Assembly (NCBI GenBank): GCA_026119935.1
Contig: JALRMH010000060.1
Span: 124,001 to 188,000 of the forward strand
Length of the DNA stretch: 64,000 nucleotides
Reading direction: 5' to 3'
DNA from: Endothia cerciana
Taxonomy: Eukaryota; Ascomycota; Sordariomycetes; Diaporthales; Cryphonectriaceae
Shown piece after piece: positions 12,162 through 22,573 of the stretch. Made by a program: the position numbers and the translations under genes. The first letter of the stretch is position 1, and each line of letters starts with the position of its first letter. The notes under the pieces are model-generated. The model was not told where the DNA came from. It searched no databases and saw nothing but the letters and a program-made list of their open reading frames with translations.

Positions 12162-14612
12162 CTAGACCTTGTGCTTTGCAGCGTCAGCAGCAGCCGCGAT
12201 TATGCTCCTCCTCTCCGCAAAATCCGGCAGGGCATAGTAGCCGAATGCTATCTGACGGTACATTGCAGCCTCAATCCGAGCCCAGGAGTCCGAGGCCGCG
12301 GACGTCTGTCCCCCTATCGAGCCTTGGGGCTGTACGTGCTCCGTGGACGAACGTGAATGTGCAGTGTCCTCATCCTCCTCCGACGAATAACCTGACGTCC
12401 GAGGAGAGTCTTCGTCAGTAGCCGCAGTGAACGACGCAGATTCACAGTCGACTGCTACGTCTTTGCCCTTGCTTATGACGTCCTCGCCCCAAACGTCGTC
12501 GCCCAGTAGCTCCTCACTAAACAACTCCTCACCAGTAGCCGCGGCAGCCCCATCTGCAGACTCTGCATACTCCCCGCGGACAGACCCCCCTATTGTCGAG
12601 CCCGAGCCCTTGTCATCGATATCATTCGCATGCCCATCCTCCTCAACAGTTTCAGCTCGTTCCCCTCCCCACTTCTGCAGGCCCTCCAGCCTGAGGCTCG
12701 GATCGAAACTTACGAACACCACGGCCTGCACGCCATCTGCATTGCTACCTGTAGAGTAGACGAATGACCTCTCATCCCAGACGCCCTTGACGTTGCCGTT
12801 GTGCGACGGTGGGTTGACGATCTTACCCAGCAGCTCCAGAGCGCCCGCGTCAGCCCCGACTTGCCCGCCCTCGTCTGGCGCGGGAGGCCAGAAGGTGATC
12901 TCGTTCGCCCCGTCGTTCTTGTAGAGGTGCGGGATGCGCGCTGTGTGCGGCAGCCTCTCGTCATCCCTTGGAGAGCCGGGGCCGAGCTGGTCCGCCGGGC
13001 GTAGCCGTCTCGACCCCGAGCGGAGTTGCAGGCGAGCCTTGTTGCTCAGGTCGCCGGGGTCCGGGTTGTCCACGAGGTCCAGGAACGCCTGGCTCTCGTA
13101 ATGATATGACCTGATATGGCACTTGCTTGATGTAAACATCAGGCTCGCCGAAGCATCGTCGCCTGTGTGAGTCTTGTAGGGGTCACGTAGCCGGGGCTCC
13201 GTCTTGGCTGGGAGGGTGTAGCTGTCCCACCGGCGAGGGGAAGTGTGGGCCGTACTCCGGCTCGGATTAAGAATTATATCTCCCATGCCGGTATTTCCGG
13301 GGTTGCTGCTGTCACCCGTTGTAGCCCCGGGTCCGGCGGCCGCCGGCGCCGCCGCACCAGCACCATCGCCCTCGCTGTCGTCTTTATTTGTCGCCCAGAC
13401 TATGTCCGTGGTGTAATAAGTCCTCTGGCCAGAGCTTTTGCGGTCCAGCCACTCTTTCCTGGACTCAAGGATCTGTAGCTGGCCGGTCTCCTCGTCCTTG
13501 ATGAGCCGAATGAATGACCACCGGTCGTCTATAGGGCCCTCAGCATGCTGCCGACGCCACATGCGCTCTTTGAGGGTTCTCTCCGTAACCTCGCCTCGCG
13601 GGTTCTCAACGGGGAACCGGAAACAGTGATAGTAGGAAGTCCAGTCTACTTCATCAACTTCAAATCTAGTCTGGTTAGATAGTCCGTAGAAGTGCCCGTC
13701 GATGATCTCGAAGCAGATGGACTGTCCAATGTCCGAGCCGACCATATCAATGAGATGTACCTTTTCTTTCGACCACACGTTCGCCTTGATGTTATAACTC
13801 ATCAGGGCCCACCGGCGGAAGCCATCTTCTCCGAACTCCGAGTGCGTACCAAGATAGAGGAACTCAGCATTGTTTCTCACGAAGAGCTTGTAGGTCGACT
13901 CCAACGGCTGGGCCGTGACGAGCCTCCGGCTGGGCACGTCGAGCACCACCAGGAAGCTCTCGGGGCCGGGCCTCGAGCGGCTGTAGAGGCACGAGACGAA
14001 GCCCTCGGCGTAGTGCAGCAGCTGGAACTTGTATCGCCTGCGGCCCCTCGGCTGTGGCAGCGCCGCGTGGAGCAGGCTGCGGATGTCGACGACGGTCTCT
14101 ACGGCCTGCGACCCGTGAAGGTCCAGCACCCGCAGCGTCCGCTCCAGGATGTGGCACAGGACGCCGCCCGAGTACAGCCATGACTCAGCTACCGCGACGA
14201 TCGCAGCGGTGAAGGGCGCGGCCGCGCGAACCGCCTGTCGCCGCTGTACAAGTCTGCGGAGCCCTTGTGACCAGCGGCCTGACAAATAAGCGTGCTGCGT
14301 CTCCGCTGTCGCCTTCGCGAGCGACTGCGCCACGGTGGATCAGCTGAGGGGTCTACCCGGGTCGGAGGGATAATGGCAATCTGGAACTTGTCCCCAGTAG
14401 GCAAGTGTTCGGTTGCTTGCCTAACAAGAGAGCCGGCCAGAGAGGGCTGGGATGGAGGAGAAACCTACCTCTAGAAGGGGCCTGCAGGTGCGGTCGTCCT
14501 GTGTCAGGTACCGGAGCCTTCGACATGACAGGGAGAGATTAAAAATGTCTTCCAAGTTTAGGTGCTGTACAATGATTGAAACAACCTCGTACGGAAGATA
14601 TCGTAAAGACAT
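12162..14612 (-). CDS. F-box protein, fungal type with large C-terminal region
   Basis: Two exons, 14612-14469 and 14324-12162, encode 768 residues. The 144-nt intron (14325-14468) starts GTAGGT and ends GCGCAG after a CTGAT branch-like site; splicing is phase 0. Exon 1 is an F-box (about residues 3-47: LPYEVVSIIVQHLNLEDIF, CRRLRYL). Exon 2 continues with GLRRLVQRRQAVRAAAPFTAAIVAVAE and CHILERTLRVLDLHG, a pattern shared by a large family of mould F-box proteins, then a probable beta-rich body. The last 300 residues are acidic, Ser/Gly-rich and low in complexity, ending in a short helical tail. By family it would recruit substrates to an SCF ubiquitin ligase through Skp1; the substrate is unknown. 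An alternative acceptor near 14404 opens a frame without family resemblance and was not used. Confidence 0.85.
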
Positions 14613-14902
14613 ATCCTGAGTCCTTAATGTAGTCGACTGTCCGCGCCATTGAGGACAGTCTCAAGCGAGGAGGCTCTTTGCCTCTGCTGACCATGCATAC
14701 ATTTGGATGAGATGTGATTGGAAAGCAACTGAGGTGACAGAGGAGAACGGAAAAAAGGAATTCGGTGGCTCAGGACTGACATGAAGTGTAACCCCTCCGG
14801 CAGCAGATGAGAAGACGGTCTGTGCAGAGGTTCTTATATCAACATTCCCAATGCGATACAGTAGAAATAAGGCTGGCTTGAGGGGTAGCCCCGTGGGTAG
14901 AT

Positions 14903-14922
14903 GCTCTGGCTCGAGCCAGAGC
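14903..14922. repeat. Perfect 20-bp palindrome
   Basis: The sequence is identical to its reverse complement over 20 bases, centred on CTCGAG, about 290 nt upstream of the F-box gene start. It could be a binding site for a dimeric transcription factor or a cruciform-prone site. Confidence 0.85.
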
Positions 14923-15538
14923 GCTAGAGCCTCGCCAAAACGAGTGCCGACGCTGCTACTTTCGGGAAATGAAGGGCGTGTATGTCCCATTTCCGATATT
15001 GTTCAGCAGTGCGGCCTCGCGGGGATGTTTGCGCTCGAGAAGTCTGGAGATCACGGCTCCTGTTGGTGGCCTCGCTAAGATTGGGGGAATCTGTGTTGGT
15101 TTACTGAGATCTTTGCTGTGGTAAACGACCATGGAACAAGAAAGCCCTATCTTGGAGGATAAATGAGGCTCTGCGACGTGCCGGGATGAGGACATGAGTG
15201 GTGTGGTGAGGGGGGGCCAGAGGCCCACAGCAGGGTTTGGTTCCTGTGAAGCAGTTAGGATGGGGCAATTGGCGAAATCGGGTTGGTTTGGTAGCTGAAC
15301 AGTGACCCCTGTCTAGCCCATGTACTTACGGGCCGCAGTTACACCCTTCTGTCATCACGCCAGGCCCACCCTAGAATATGCAAGGGTGTGTGCTCAGTGC
15401 GGCTTTTGCTTTGCAGGCCTGCCTGCACTCTTCTTCTCCTTCTCCTGCTTCTTTTCTTCCCTAGTCCCAGAACTGAATCACCCGCTGACACATGTCTTCT
15501 TTAACCCATCATGAAGAGATGATTACTCCCTCATTTCC

Positions 15539-15560
15539 TTTTTTTTTTTTTTTTTTTTTT
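15539..15560. repeat. Poly-T run (22 nt)
   Basis: A pure T tract of 22 nt in the intergenic region, with no adjacent recognisable element. Confidence 0.9.
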
Positions 15561-18073
15561 AAGCCGCATCGCCGCCACTCATCCTCCTAGAGATCAGGCT
15601 GTAGCCTAGAGCCCCGCCCCCGCCAGGGAAGATGACACGACCCCGCTAGGGACCGTTGTAGATGCAAGTCGGGGACCAACCGCGTATGGCGGTCACATGC
15701 TCGTAAGAGCCTCAATCTGATCCTTCACGATGTTACCTAGTTTCTAACTCCATGGCTCGATTCATGAGCAACTCGGCGAGGCTGTGCCTCTTGGCCAAGT
15801 TTACCCCTCAGCATTGGGCACTCAAACGCTTCTCGACATTTATCCGAAGCTTACATCCGTAGGATGCCGGGATGGACTAGGACTCTTGTACTGCATCTCC
15901 AGGTATGATTTCAGCCGCAACAGGCAAGGCTACGGAGTTGACAGCTTCTGGGCTTCGCCGTGGATCGTCCGGGAAGTCCAACCAAAATTACTCTAGCACT
16001 ACAGCAAGCGAAAAGCACCCGTGAGTTAATTATGGCGTCAGATCCGCCTAGGAGGTCATGATGAGGCTCCGGGAATCCCATCCGTAGTACCATGTATGGT
16101 TGAGTAGAACAAGCCACTTGACAATCCAGGTGCGAGGGGCCTTCTGGCACCGGATCTCCCACTGAGGAAGCCTTTCCGTCGCACAGTGAGCATCAATATT
16201 CAATCATGTGGCCAGAATGACCCAGCAGCCCCTGCAATGCGGAGTGATCTACTGTATTAAGCCTTTCACAGTCTACTAGACGCGCAACTATCCGTCTCAA
16301 TCAAAGTTTTGGGCTAATTACCTCCAAGGCTGAATGAAAGACGGGGCGGATCTAGTACCTGCTAGTTCCTCGTCTAGACGATGTCGGACAGGTTATGTTG
16401 TCACACAGTATTGTTCCTTGTTCTGCGCTCCGATGCAAGAAGCCTAAACCGGAATTGAGAGGCTTCTTGATTTCATAGACCCACCCGGAGCCTCAGAAAT
16501 AAGTGGGTTTCAAGATTGTTAGCAGAAGCAAGTCAAACCCCTCGGAACGAGTCCTCCGGTGCATGAACCTCCATTTGCTCCATTCCACTGAGGGATCAAG
16601 ATTGTCAACACGGGATTCCTGTCAAAAGCAAAACGGCTGCGCAGCACACCCTCCAACCATAGTAGCTGTCTATAACAACAATTCCTGACAAGTCAGAAAC
16701 CCCATGGACTCTTGCGAGAAGGCCTGAAAGACGTTTCACAAGGTCAACATTTGATATCAACACTTTGCCGTCACACCGCCTCTTGTACTGGTCTGGGACT
16801 GTTCGTTCCACACAGCCCCGAAAACAGGATAGGCGAGACGGTAGTCTGAAACTTTTCCATACATCTACGGGAAATCTGCTTGTCTTGTGGATCCTCCTTA
16901 TTGCAACGGAGACGTGAGGTACGATGTTGGAAACATCATCTGAGTCAAAGCAGTCCGTTCAGGGCGTTCCAAAAGCGGGATGCTTGGTAACATTTTTCCA
17001 CATGGCACTCTGCTGAAGGCCCATGCAGTCAAGTAGCTCTGGTTCATGGATTTACCGGAGGGGGGTGAGAGGCTCAGAATTGAACATGAAAAGAAAGCGA
17101 GCAAGACTGTGCTAGGCCTAAATAATTGTAGAACACTGATCAAGTACCGCGTAAAGAAATTCATCCCCGAAGTACCATGAATTACAGCTCACAGCTTAGA
17201 GCTGACTCACAAACCTATGTATAATGCAGACTTGGGTACCGATCTCAATAAAAATTGTCTTTCTGACCGTCCTCTTACGGATGAGTAAGATTGTCCCATT
17301 CCTCTGTCATCAGATGTTTCACTGTTCAGATACCCTGCTTTGCCCCTTAGCCCCTTAAGGTTTTCGAAGAACAGCTCAACTACTGTGACCCAATGATGTA
17401 TCGAACCAAGCGAGAGCTGATACGACTTATTCCCGATTGTACCCCTCTACAGTAGCCCATCAAGCACAGTCTACCTAGGTACTCCGTGACCTCAGCACAT
17501 CCACATCGTCCAATGCGGACTTCAGATTTGTTCAATCCCGATCGTGCGGCCACGGAAGACTACTTCATCTCGCGAATCCTAAAGATCCAGGCCTCGCGCG
17601 TAGCCCACCTTTCTCTTTCTCCTAGAGGTCTGTGAGCATCCCTCGGTGGGAGTTGACGTATACAAGATACTTCTGCCACGCCGGCGGCGGCGGAAAAGAG
17701 GACACGAGGTGGTGGCTTCTCAGACCAGCTGAACGACTGAACTGATTAGGACTAGAGGACGGAACGAATATGCAGTCAATTTCGTATAGCTGAATTATCA
17801 CCATCCCGTTGTGGACTGATCGAGTTGCACAGCATGTGACACACCACTCTAGAGTTCAAACATGACATTTGGACATGTGATTATGACATATTTCGCAAAA
17901 AGAGTGACAACAGTCTTGTTTGACGTAGAACGGCCGAAAACAGTCCCAGTTTTATAGCAACGTTAATGGGGTTCAGATTGCTTATTCGTTTCTGTGGTTG
18001 TCTGTCTAGAAGAGAAGAAAAGAAGAGAAGAAACGAGGCGGAAGCCACGGTTCGGTAGAACTGTTGGTGTAGG

Positions 18074-18109
18074 CGTTACTAAGTGAATACCCGTTACTAT
18101 ACGAATACC
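18074..18109. repeat. 18-bp imperfect tandem repeat
   Basis: Two adjacent 18-mers share CGTTACTA at the left and GAATACC at the right and differ at three central positions. They lie about 350 nt beyond the 3' end of the secreted beta-barrel gene. Confidence 0.75.
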
Positions 18110-18455
18110 TTCACTCAGAACCCCAACCCTTGGCTTCCTACCACAGGTTTTAAATAAATTTTGGGCAGTTCTGCCTGCGTAAAGCAGAAAGAATGTTCAT
18201 GTCCTAGACTCTAGTACCATCCATCCTGACCCAAACGAAGTAAACCTTGAAAACAGAATTTCAAGAAGACCATCCGTAAAACGCCCGCTAGATATCCGAA
18301 CATAAGCACACATACAACCTTAACCATCAAATCACAACTGACAACCGTCCTTGGAAATTTCAAATCCCTGCAGGGGGCCAGGCCGCCAGCCACCCAACTG
18401 CAAAATCCCAGCCAGCATATTCTCGTATAGGCACCGCCAAGCACGACACGAAGGC

Positions 18456-18869
18456 TTAGAAGCTCCAGCTGATGCCCGAGGTCTGCGAGCCCCCATCGGT
18501 AGTGCTGAACCCGCAGGCCTCGTAGACAGCCGTGGCGACGTCGATATGGTTGGTGGAGCAGCCCATGCACTTGTCGACGGCGGTGGCCTGGACCGTCTTG
18601 CCGTTGCAGGTGATGGTCATGGGCGTCCCGGACTGGCCGTTGCACTGCAGGAGCGAAGGTTCGACGGCCACATACATGCTGTCCGCTTCGTACACGGGGC
18701 TGCAGGACGTGTATGCCCCCGTGGTCGGGCCGATCCAGGTCATCTGGCCTGAGTAGCTGCCGCGCTGGAGGAGAGGCTGGGGAGGGGACTGCAGGGGGGA
18801 CGCGCTGATCAGGGCCGGGGCTGCCAGCAGCACTGTCGAGACGAAGGTAGCGAGGAAAGATGGTGCCAT
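18456..18869 (-). CDS. Secreted double-psi beta-barrel (RlpA/expansin-like) protein
   Basis: A single exon encodes 137 residues. The first 20 to 24 residues form a signal peptide (MAPSFLATFVSTVLLAAPAL), with a likely cleavage around ISA-SPL. The mature part has six cysteines, enough for three disulfides, in the spacing of small secreted double-psi beta-barrel proteins. Key blocks are MTWIGPTTGAYTSCS at the start, CNGKTVQATAVDKCMGC in the middle, and HIDVATAVYEACG, which matches the conserved D-[LV]-[AS] part of the fold. Known relatives include barwin-like, RlpA-like and papain-inhibitor-type proteins of fungi. It should be secreted and may act at the cell wall or host interface; an effector role is inference. 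There is no catalytic cellulase or glycosidase domain. Confidence 0.85.
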   Translation of the reverse strand: MAPSFLATFVSTVLLAAPALISASPLQSPPQPLLQRGSYSGQMTWIGPTTGAYTSCSPVYEADSMYVAVEPSLLQCNGQSGTPMTITCNGKTVQATAVDKCMGCSTNHIDVATAVYEACGFSTTDGGSQTSGISWSF

Positions 18870-20318
18870 TGTAGCCCTGTTTGGGTCTCTGCGTGAAGAG
18901 TATCAATGGAAAATGACTAGGAGGCAATCGCTGTGTCGATATGGATCCCGGTGCTGTGTGACAAGTGAAAAGCCTTAGACTGCTGAAACAACAGACAAGA
19001 AGCGTGAGACTATTGTAGAATGCTTCCTTGAAGCTGCAAGAAGATCTTGATGAGAGACGATGAGTTATCCTTAGAGACCAAAGGTGGACTCGCGATGATT
19101 TATATCGTCCATCCTCGGTGCCTCTCGAGACGGATCGAATCCTTAATCATTGATCTCGGCCGTTTCATCGACCTACACATATGGCTTGTCTCATCGATTG
19201 TCACTGATGTCCTATGGCCCCAAAGATTTCGACCTTGGACCTTAGGGTCTGGACACTCATCTCGGAGCCGACGTCTCCGGCTTCGTGCCAAATATCGATA
19301 CTTTCGGACAATGTCCGGGCCTCACCACGTGCCCTGTTTCAGAAGTGCCAAACTCATACAGAATCCATGGGGACTCGCTTTTGGGACCCCAGGGTTGGGA
19401 GGATCTGTGGCCCGGGCCGGTCGCCAACAGCACCCGTTGGCTGACCGGGCTTACGGGGGCTCGTCTGGCGGGCGCGGATTGGTTTGGCTATTGCCGATTG
19501 AGAACAGTCTAACTGAATTTTGACCCCAATCTCTGAGCGCAATTGAAACATGTTTCTTGAATGCAGCCATCTTCAGGGCCTCTGCCACCGAGGCCTGAAG
19601 GCCAGACGGTGGGAGGCTGTCTTATCCCTGGTAGGAGAACCCGTGCATGTACGAATCTCACTTCAATCATGATGGGAATTCGCAGTCCCAAGGCGAAAGC
19701 TAACCAACCTTAGTACCAAGTTAGCCACACCTCACAGGCGGGTCAGGAGTCCTCTGACCGAGTATCAAACGCAGGTCGTGAGCTTATATGTATGAGCAGA
19801 TACCATTCGAGAAAATACTCTGTTGTCCAGGGCTCAACCCCTTCTCCCCCACCCATTTTAACACAGCGGCGGGAGTTGGATTTTGCCTTGTGCCTCAGAG
19901 ATTGCTCAAGAAAGAAAAGAAATTGGGAAGAATGTTATACTAACCTCGGAAAGTGCAATACTTCTTTGAGGACGCAGTGTCTTGTGCCGAAGCCAAAGGC
20001 AATTCTTAACCGAGAAGCCATTCGTCATTATACCTGCTGTCCTCAGCTCGTGCTATGGCAGAACCTTCTGCAGGCTAGTATACAGATCTTATTCGTAACA
20101 GGCGTGGCCGGGTGTGTCTCATATATTGGGAAACAATAGGAAGAAGCTAGGAACCGCCGGGTGTGGAATTGGGACCGGTCCTCCGGAGCCGGCCGGAGAA
20201 GTGGGGCGTCCACGGCCGGGGCCATTTTCTCGGCCAGCGGCCTTGTTAATCCAAGTTTCGTCGTGCTCACGTCAGAACTGCAACAACCCATACAGTTAAC
20301 CATATCGCGCCGGATGAG
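18870..20318. other. Divergent intergenic region
   Basis: About 1.45 kb between the secreted-protein gene (-) and the methyltransferase gene (+). A 115-residue plus-strand frame at 19792-20139 has seven cysteines and a hydrophobic end but no recognisable family, so it is not called. No repeats or RNA genes are seen. Confidence 0.45.
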
Positions 20319-21686
20319 ATGCACTATATCCGCCTGATGAGGCCACCGAGCCTCGACGGCGGGAACCGTCTCAAGCTCGTCCTGGTCATAACGACAGACC
20401 TGGGCGACTCGCTCCTCTGTCACGACGACCCTGTGCCGATCTCCGTCTACGCTTTCAACGCCGCGCCAGCACCGCTTGCCAAGTCCGATGACGAGGTCGT
20501 CAAGCTCGACAATGGCAAGACCTTCTGGAGCGCTGGGATGCGGGTCCTCAAGCTTGACCTGCCGATCCCCGTGAAGGCCGCGCAGAAGCTTCGGGGCAAG
20601 GTGGGCAAGGTGGGCAAGGTGGGCAACGACAGTAACCCGATGAGGATCAGAATCGTCGCATCCCGCGGATTCTCGGATCCCCCAGATGCTGCAGAACTCC
20701 CATTTGACACAGAAGGCTGCATTCTTGGTCTTTCAGTGCCGCTCCCCGAGCACGGCCAGGAGGCCTGCTATACGGCCACAAGAGAATTGATGACACGTGT
20801 CGACGGCACGAATGCAATCCTAGAGATCGACGAGGAGATTGGCGAGAGCATCGACCGCCATGTCTGGGACGCCGGGGTGGTTACAACAGGCCTGATCCTT
20901 GACATGTGCGGTGTCAGTGAAGGCGCAAAAAAGTGGCGAAGGACCCCTCTTCTACGGAAGATGCTGCACTCCGCCACGTCTGAACACCCACTCAATATCA
21001 TCGAGCTTGGGTGCGGTGTCGGTATACTGGGTATCGGGCTTGCACGGGCACTATCAATCCGGCACTCTAAGAACAATTCCAACTCAACATCGCTAAAAGA
21101 GGGACAGACACCGACTAACAGCAGTGATTCCGGCGATCTGGGGACCGAATCACCATGGGGCTCACATATCGGCTGCATTCTTCTGACGGACTTGCCAGGC
21201 GCCGAAAAATTGACAAAAAGCAACATGTTGTCAAGCACTCACGGTCAGAAAATTGCCGGTGACAAGAGATTGTCACTCGATTTCGAGAGCCTTGACTGGG
21301 AAGACGGGAAAACCGGTGTCTTCGGTCCCAAGGCCAGTGCGACTGGCTGGGACCTCATCATCATCTCCGACTGCACCTATAACGTGGACATGCTGTCCGC
21401 GCTTGTCAAAACCCTATCCGCCCTGCACGGGTCGTCCGTCGCCCTGGGGAAGGCTGGCCCGAAAGTCATGCTCGCTACTAAGCCTCGGCACTCCTCCGAA
21501 GAAGCCCTGTTCGACCTGATGAAGGCCGGCGGGTGGGCTATACTCGAGAGCGCGAGCCAGCCGCTTCCTCTTCTTGGCCTGGACGATGAGAAGGTTGAGG
21601 TTTACCTTTTCGGCAAGGCGTCTGGGCAGGGTCAGGACAGAAAGAGACCTACGGCACACGGGTCGAAGCGGCGAAAGTTGGGATGA
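20319..21686 (+). CDS. METTL21-family (Methyltransf_16) protein lysine methyltransferase
   Basis: An uninterrupted frame encodes 455 residues. The seven-beta-strand methyltransferase core begins with the SAM-binding motif I, NIIELGCGVGILGIGLA (about residues 226-242). It is followed by LLTDLPGAEKL (acidic end of strand 2) and WDLIIISDCTYNVDM (motif related to the D-x-x-Y signature of this family). The region before motif I (DRHVWDAGVVTTGLI) also matches the family, where W-x-A-G sits near the SAM pocket. The N-terminal 150 residues resemble other mould members. A 9-nt unit encoding KVG is repeated three times near residues 94-102. The C-terminus is basic (KRPTAHGSKRRKLG) and could be a nuclear signal. 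Family members methylate lysines in translation factors or chaperones; the substrate here is unknown. An alternative start at 20337 would remove six residues. Confidence 0.85.
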   Translation: MHYIRLMRPPSLDGGNRLKLVLVITTDLGDSLLCHDDPVPISVYAFNAAPAPLAKSDDEVVKLDNGKTFWSAGMRVLKLDLPIPVKAAQKLRGKVGKVGKVGNDSNPMRIRIVASRGFSDPPDAAELPFDTEGCILGLSVPLPEHGQEACYTATRELMTRVDGTNAILEIDEEIGESIDRHVWDAGVVTTGLILDMCGVSEGAKKWRRTPLLRKMLHSATSEHPLNIIELGCGVGILGIGLARALSIRHSKNNSNSTSLKEGQTPTNSSDSGDLGTESPWGSHIGCILLTDLPGAEKLTKSNMLSSTHGQKIAGDKRLSLDFESLDWEDGKTGVFGPKASATGWDLIIISDCTYNVDMLSALVKTLSALHGSSVALGKAGPKVMLATKPRHSSEEALFDLMKAGGWAILESASQPLPLLGLDDEKVEVYLFGKASGQGQDRKRPTAHGSKRRKLG

Positions 21687-22573
21687 GATGCGGAGTGGCA
21701 CGCATATCACAGAACTAGGCCTCCTCGTCTTGGACCACGCCTCGACTGAAGGTGTCGGTATACTTGACGTCGTTCCCTTGATCACCCAACGCATGAGAAT
21801 TAGGATGGTACCTTCCATAGCGCTGTCGTATCCCTCGCTAGATCTTCTCATCCCGGATGCTATCCGCCTTCCTGGGTAGCCGATCTTTCCGCCAGCGAGA
21901 CGGTGCAGGGGGAGATGGAGGAAATCAGTTACAGGCTCCACCACGTTGGAGAAAGGGTAGTGATACTTACCAACTCGTACCAAAGTTCTATCCTGCAGAG
22001 ACTGGCTCTGCTGAGCACAGGGGGACGCAGCAGAAGCTCGCCCCAGACGTACTGTTCTGGGCACAGAAAGCGGGCTCGGGTTCAGGATTATATCTTTGAC
22101 TATCCACCTTCATAGAGCAATCAGCTCTGATAGAGTTGCTCGAAGGTGATTCCATACAATGACGCAATCACGTATGTATGTTCTGTCGATTTCGTTGTTG
22201 GTAGACCTTGTTTTGAAGGGAGTTGGGGGGGGGGGGGCGTCCTGCCAGCGCCCCTGCAGCGAAGCTGAGCACTGTGACGGGCGTAGGAATGGCACGCAGG
22301 GCCATCAGAGAGCCTAGCGAGTTCGCAAGGAGCTAAACAAGACTTGGAGACGTGCAGTCGAATCACCGGACCCCCCGGCCTTGGCTAGCGGATTGCAGCA
22401 GTACCGAAGATGGCGCCGCGCCCCGGATCTGCATAATAAGCTACTTAAAAAAAGGTCAGTCAGCGCCGGTTACTGTTCCTTTCGAGACTTTACCATCCTG
22501 CCTTCCTCATCTTCTCTCCTTCGTTCTCTTACAGGTAGACCAGATTTTAGTCCTCGAATCTGCGCGGACCAAC
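21687..22573. other. Intergenic region before the MOSC-reductase gene
   Basis: About 0.9 kb holding the 3' end of the methyltransferase transcript and the promoter of the MOSC-reductase gene. A 13-nt G run lies at 22225-22237. No gene is seen. Confidence 0.5.
22225..22237. repeat. Poly-G run (13 nt)
   Basis: Thirteen consecutive G residues, about 340 nt upstream of the MOSC-reductase start codon. Confidence 0.9.

Larger units (their letters stand above)
14613..18455. other. Long intergenic region
   Basis: About 3.8 kb with no supportable gene. It contains a perfect 20-bp palindrome (14903-14922), a 22-nt T run (15539-15560), a purine-rich stretch around 18008-18040 and an 18-bp imperfect tandem repeat (18074-18109). 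An 88-residue minus-strand frame near 16898-17164 has a hydrophobic start but no family resemblance and no splice support. Confidence 0.5.

Noticed and set aside
19792..20139. 115-residue cysteine-containing frame with a hydrophobic end
   Set aside because: It has no signal peptide at the start, no recognised family and no splice or promoter support. It could be a gene but cannot be supported.
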